Below are positions 61,585 through 64,000 of a DNA stretch of 64,000 nucleotides, piece by piece. The first letter of the stretch is position 1. Each line of letters opens with the position of its first letter. The notes below the pieces were generated by a model. That model made no database searches and had not been told where the DNA came from. It was given only the letters and a program-made list of their open reading frames with translations. Source of the stretch: Streptomyces sp. HNM0575 (GTDB taxonomy: Bacteria > Actinomycetota > Actinomycetes > Streptomycetales > Streptomycetaceae); assembly GCF_012726265.1 (NCBI RefSeq), contig NZ_JAASAG010000002.1, positions 806,001 to 870,000 of the forward strand, in the 5' to 3' direction. The position numbers were made by a program, and so were the translations under genes.

Positions 61585-63719
61585 CCGATACGCACGCCTC
61601 CCGGACCTCCGCTCGGGACGCACCGGCGTCGCCGTCCCGGGCATCAGGCACCGGCGAAGTCCAGGGCGAAGCGATCCAGCGCGAGGAACTCCAGGGCGAA
61701 GAGGTCCAGGGCGATCAAGTCCGCGACGGCGAGGGCCCGGGCGGCCGACTCGGCGGCGGGGACGGCGCTCCCCCGCTGCTGGGTCGGTTCCTCGCGCGGG
61801 CGGCGGTGATCACGGCGGCTCTCACCGCCGCCGGTGCCTTCTTCGGGCTGCTGCGCGACCAGACGATCGCCAGCCTCTTCGGCGCCGACGCCGACACCGA
61901 CGCCTTCCTCGTCGCCTGGACCGTCCCGGAACTGGCGGCCACGCTGCTCATCGAGGACGCGATGGCGCTGATCCTCGTCCCCGCGTTCAGCCTCGCGCTC
62001 TCGCGGCGGGCTGCGGGCCTTCCGCGTACGGACGACGCGCTCGCGGCGGACGCGCTCGCGGCGGACGCGCTCGTGGACGGCACACTCGCGGCGAACGGCG
62101 CGACGCTCCCGGGCGCACCCCCCGAAGGTCCCGACCCGGTGTGGGGCGTGGTGCGGCGGACCCTGCCCCGGCTGCTGCTCGGTCTCGTGGCCATCGCGGT
62201 TCTGATGCTGCTCGCGGCGCCGGTGCTCGTACGGATCCTGGCGCCGGGGCTGCCGGACGCGGACACGGCCGTCGACTGCATGCGTCTGACATCGCTGACC
62301 GTGGTGACGTTCGGGCTGGCGGGGTACTTCAGCGCGGCGCTGCGCGCGCACCGGCGTTTCGTGGCCCCCGCGTCGATCTACGTCGCATACAACGCGGCGA
62401 TCATCGCGGTGATGTTCGCCGGGCACAACGTATGGGGGGTGCGGGCGGCCGCGCTGGGGGTCGCGGCGGGCGGCGCGCTGATGGTCCTCGTCCAACTCCC
62501 CTCGTTCATCAAGCAGTTGCCGTCCCGGGAGCTGCGGTCGTCCCGGGAGCTGCGGTCGTCCCCGCGGAGGGCCCGCGGCACGCGGCCCGCGGCGGCGAAG
62601 GGCCCTGCCGTGGCGACGGCGAAAAGCGCGCACGTGACGGCGCACGCGACCACGCACACGGCCGAGCACACCGCCACGACCGCGCACCTGCCCGAGGGTG
62701 CCCCTGCCGCGGACGCGGCTGACGCGGCCGGTCTGCCGACCGGTGCCGGACGCGAGCCCGCGACCGCGCCCGCCACGTCCGCCGCGACCGCCACGTCCAA
62801 CGCCCCCTTCCCCGGGCCGAGTACGGACGTCGCACCCGACCCGTCCACCGGACGCATCGCGATGCTCGGTCTCGGCGTACTGGCACCGGTCGTGACCTTC
62901 GCCGTCAGCCGTCAGGCGCAGGTGCTCTTCGAGCGCTATCTGGCCTCACCGCTGCCCGCCGGGGCCATCTCGCACCTCAACTACGCGCAGAAGGTCGCGC
63001 AGATGCCGATGGTGCTCTCGCTCATGGTGTGCACGGTCACCTTCCCGGTCGTCGCGCGCGCCATGGCGGACGGCGACCGGGAGCGCGCCCGGCTGCGCGT
63101 GGAGCGTGATCTGGCGCTGGTCGGCATCGTCGTGCTGCTGGGTGCCGCGTACGTCATCGCCTGTGCCCCGGAGCTCATCCGACTCCTCTTCCAGCGCGGC
63201 GAGTTCGACGCCGGCGACACCGCGGACACGGCGTCGGTGATGCGGGTATACAGCTGCGGCCTGCTCGGTCACAGCCTGGTGGGGGCGCTGGTGCGCCCGT
63301 TCTTCTCCGGTGCTCGGCCCCCCTGGTATCCGGCCGCTGCGATGGGCGCCGGGCTCTTCGTGACCGTGGCGTCGGGAGCGCTCGCGGTGCGCGTCTGGGG
63401 CGTGCACGGGATCGCCGCCGCCAACGCCGCCGGGATCCTCACCGCCGCGCTGCTCCTGCTGCACGGCCTGGGCGCCCGCGTCGTCGCCATCGACGTACGC
63501 GGAGTCGCGGGCGGGCTGGCGCGGCTGCTGCTGTCCGCCGCGGTCGCCGCGGCGGCCGGCTGGGGCGCCGCCCGGCTCGTCTCAAGTCCGCTGGCCGGAG
63601 CCGCCGTCGGCGGCCTGGCCGTGCTGGTCGTCTTCGCGTCCGTGGCTCATCTCGTACGAGCCCCCGAGTTGCCTCAGCTGTTCGCCGCCGTCAAACGAAG
63701 GTTCGCTCATGTCCGCTGA
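61581..63719 (+). CDS. MurJ/MviN-type lipid flippase
   Basis: A 712-residue member of the MATE/MurJ superfamily with about 14 helices, expected to flip the lipid-linked repeat unit. Signatures: GAFFGLLRDQTIASLFGADA (first helix pair), DAFLVAWTVPELAATLLIED, LTVVTFGLAGYFSAALRAHR and LPAGAISHLNYAQKVAQMPM. The N-terminal ~55 residues are Gln/Glu-rich (VQGEAIQREELQGEEVQGDQ). A DALAADALAADALVDG stretch (three 15-bp units, 62034-62078) and a Ser/Arg repeat plus ~110 disordered residues (about 315-425) are extra to the core. Overlaps both neighbours. A separate copy for peptidoglycan would be expected elsewhere. Confidence 0.88.
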   Translation: MTDTHASRTSARDAPASPSRASGTGEVQGEAIQREELQGEEVQGDQVRDGEGPGGRLGGGDGAPPLLGRFLARAAVITAALTAAGAFFGLLRDQTIASLFGADADTDAFLVAWTVPELAATLLIEDAMALILVPAFSLALSRRAAGLPRTDDALAADALAADALVDGTLAANGATLPGAPPEGPDPVWGVVRRTLPRLLLGLVAIAVLMLLAAPVLVRILAPGLPDADTAVDCMRLTSLTVVTFGLAGYFSAALRAHRRFVAPASIYVAYNAAIIAVMFAGHNVWGVRAAALGVAAGGALMVLVQLPSFIKQLPSRELRSSRELRSSPRRARGTRPAAAKGPAVATAKSAHVTAHATTHTAEHTATTAHLPEGAPAADAADAAGLPTGAGREPATAPATSAATATSNAPFPGPSTDVAPDPSTGRIAMLGLGVLAPVVTFAVSRQAQVLFERYLASPLPAGAISHLNYAQKVAQMPMVLSLMVCTVTFPVVARAMADGDRERARLRVERDLALVGIVVLLGAAYVIACAPELIRLLFQRGEFDAGDTADTASVMRVYSCGLLGHSLVGALVRPFFSGARPPWYPAAAMGAGLFVTVASGALAVRVWGVHGIAAANAAGILTAALLLLHGLGARVVAIDVRGVAGGLARLLLSAAVAAAAGWGAARLVSSPLAGAAVGGLAVLVVFASVAHLVRAPELPQLFAAVKRRFAHVR
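62034..62078. repeat. Three 15-bp tandem units within the flippase gene
   Basis: GACGCGCTCGCGGCG, GACGCGCTCGCGGCG and GACGCGCTCGTGGAC, the first two identical, code for DALAADALAADALVD. A further in-frame 18-bp direct repeat (TCCCGGGAGCTGCGGTCG) lies at about 62523-62558. Confidence 0.85.
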
Positions 63720-64000
63720 GTCCGCCGCATTCGCCGAGTCCGCCGAGACCGCCGAGACCGCCCGGCCTGCCGGATCCGCGGGGTCCGCCGGGCCCACGGG
63801 GTCCGCACGGTCCGCCGGGTACGCCGGCTTCCGTGCCCGCATCCCCGCTCTGCCGCTGCCGACGCCGCAGCGCCGCGTGCCCGCACCCGCGTCCGCGCGC
63901 GAGCCGGCGACCGCCACGGCCCGTTCAGGCGTGCGGCGCCGACGGCCTCCCTGGGTGCTGATGTACCACTCCGTCTCCGGCTGCACCGACGACCCGTACC
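63709..64000 (+). CDS. Polysaccharide deacetylase, N-terminal part
   Basis: The first 97 codons of a gene cut by the window edge. ATG 63709 overlaps the flippase stop by 11 bp. Residues 1-35 are a degenerate Ser/Ala/Glu then Gly/Ser/Ala repeat (AESAETAETA, GSAGSAGPTG), followed by an Arg/Pro-rich linker and then PPWVLMYHSVSGCTDDPY. The VLMYHSVS motif is the first strand of NodB-type carbohydrate esterases, which remove acetyl groups from N-acetylated sugars. Metal ligands (Asp, His, His) would lie beyond the window. No clear signal peptide is visible, so it may act in the cytoplasm or be membrane-linked otherwise. Confidence 0.75.
   Translation, partial: MSAESAAFAESAETAETARPAGSAGSAGPTGSARSAGYAGFRARIPALPLPTPQRRVPAPASAREPATATARSGVRRRRPPWVLMYHSVSGCTDDPY

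Overview
This is a high-GC (about 72 percent by eye) chromosomal segment of a streptomycete-type actinomycete. The evidence is the codon use, the many GTG starts and GTGA/ATGA overlaps, a complete nuoA-N operon next to futalosine-type menaquinone genes, a SapA-like spore-associated protein, a TTA-containing XRE/TPR regulator and a short secreted NlpC/P60 hydrolase. Both ends cut a gene: a fumarylacetoacetase on the left and a polysaccharide deacetylase on the right.

Layout. 1-5540: the fumarylacetoacetase end, then a sugar-acid locus (GntR/FCD regulator and L-fuconate dehydratase leftward; MFS permease and FAH-family enzyme rightward) around a shared promoter region with repeated GTCAGRTGTC boxes. 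5559-5768: a 15-bp minisatellite. 5936-6505: a lipoprotein. 6670-23175: the 14-gene NADH dehydrogenase operon nuoA-N, transcribed leftward, with a Rex-type operator about 125 bp upstream of nuoA. 24056-24829: secreted NlpC/P60 protein. 25044-29429: leftward menaquinone genes (geranylgeranyl-reductase-family protein, menG, mqnC, mqnA), which supply the quinone that the Nuo complex reduces. 29866-31921: a cold-shock protein, a zinc-ribbon membrane protein and a SapA-like protein.

32292-37369: an unusual XRE-TetR double-domain regulator followed by a probable carnitine-to-glycine-betaine operon (BKACE cleavage enzyme, carnitine dehydrogenase, thioesterase) and a TauD-type dioxygenase. 37432-40050: a small lower-GC accessory module in which a TTA-containing XRE/TPR regulator, a SLOG/Rossmann-fold protein and a 51-residue protein are joined by ATGA overlaps, with a divergent Cys-rich protein. 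40087-41304: secreted lipase.

41522-48439: lipid genes (acyl-CoA ligase, thiolase, high-molecular-weight FabG4-type reductase, MaoC hydratase, TetR regulator) in the mycobacterial fadA2/fabG4/htdX order, with paired palindromes between the divergent thiolase and reductase. 48651-55799: assorted membrane and redox genes (TMEM175-like channel, aquaglyceroporin, MFS transporter, Tat-exported FAD oxidoreductase, ABM monooxygenase, DUF4229, GNAT). 55989-64000: a secreted DUF3344-like protein, then a tightly overlapping surface-polysaccharide operon (GT4 glycosyltransferase, sugar-phosphate transferase, O-antigen-ligase-like protein, MurJ-like flippase, polysaccharide deacetylase).

I saw no rRNA, tRNA, CRISPR array, insertion sequence or integrase. 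The accessory module at 37.4-40.1 kb, the double-domain regulator with its two operators, and the recurring 15-bp-period tandem repeats are the parts least explained by known biology. All family assignments come from reading motifs, with no database search.
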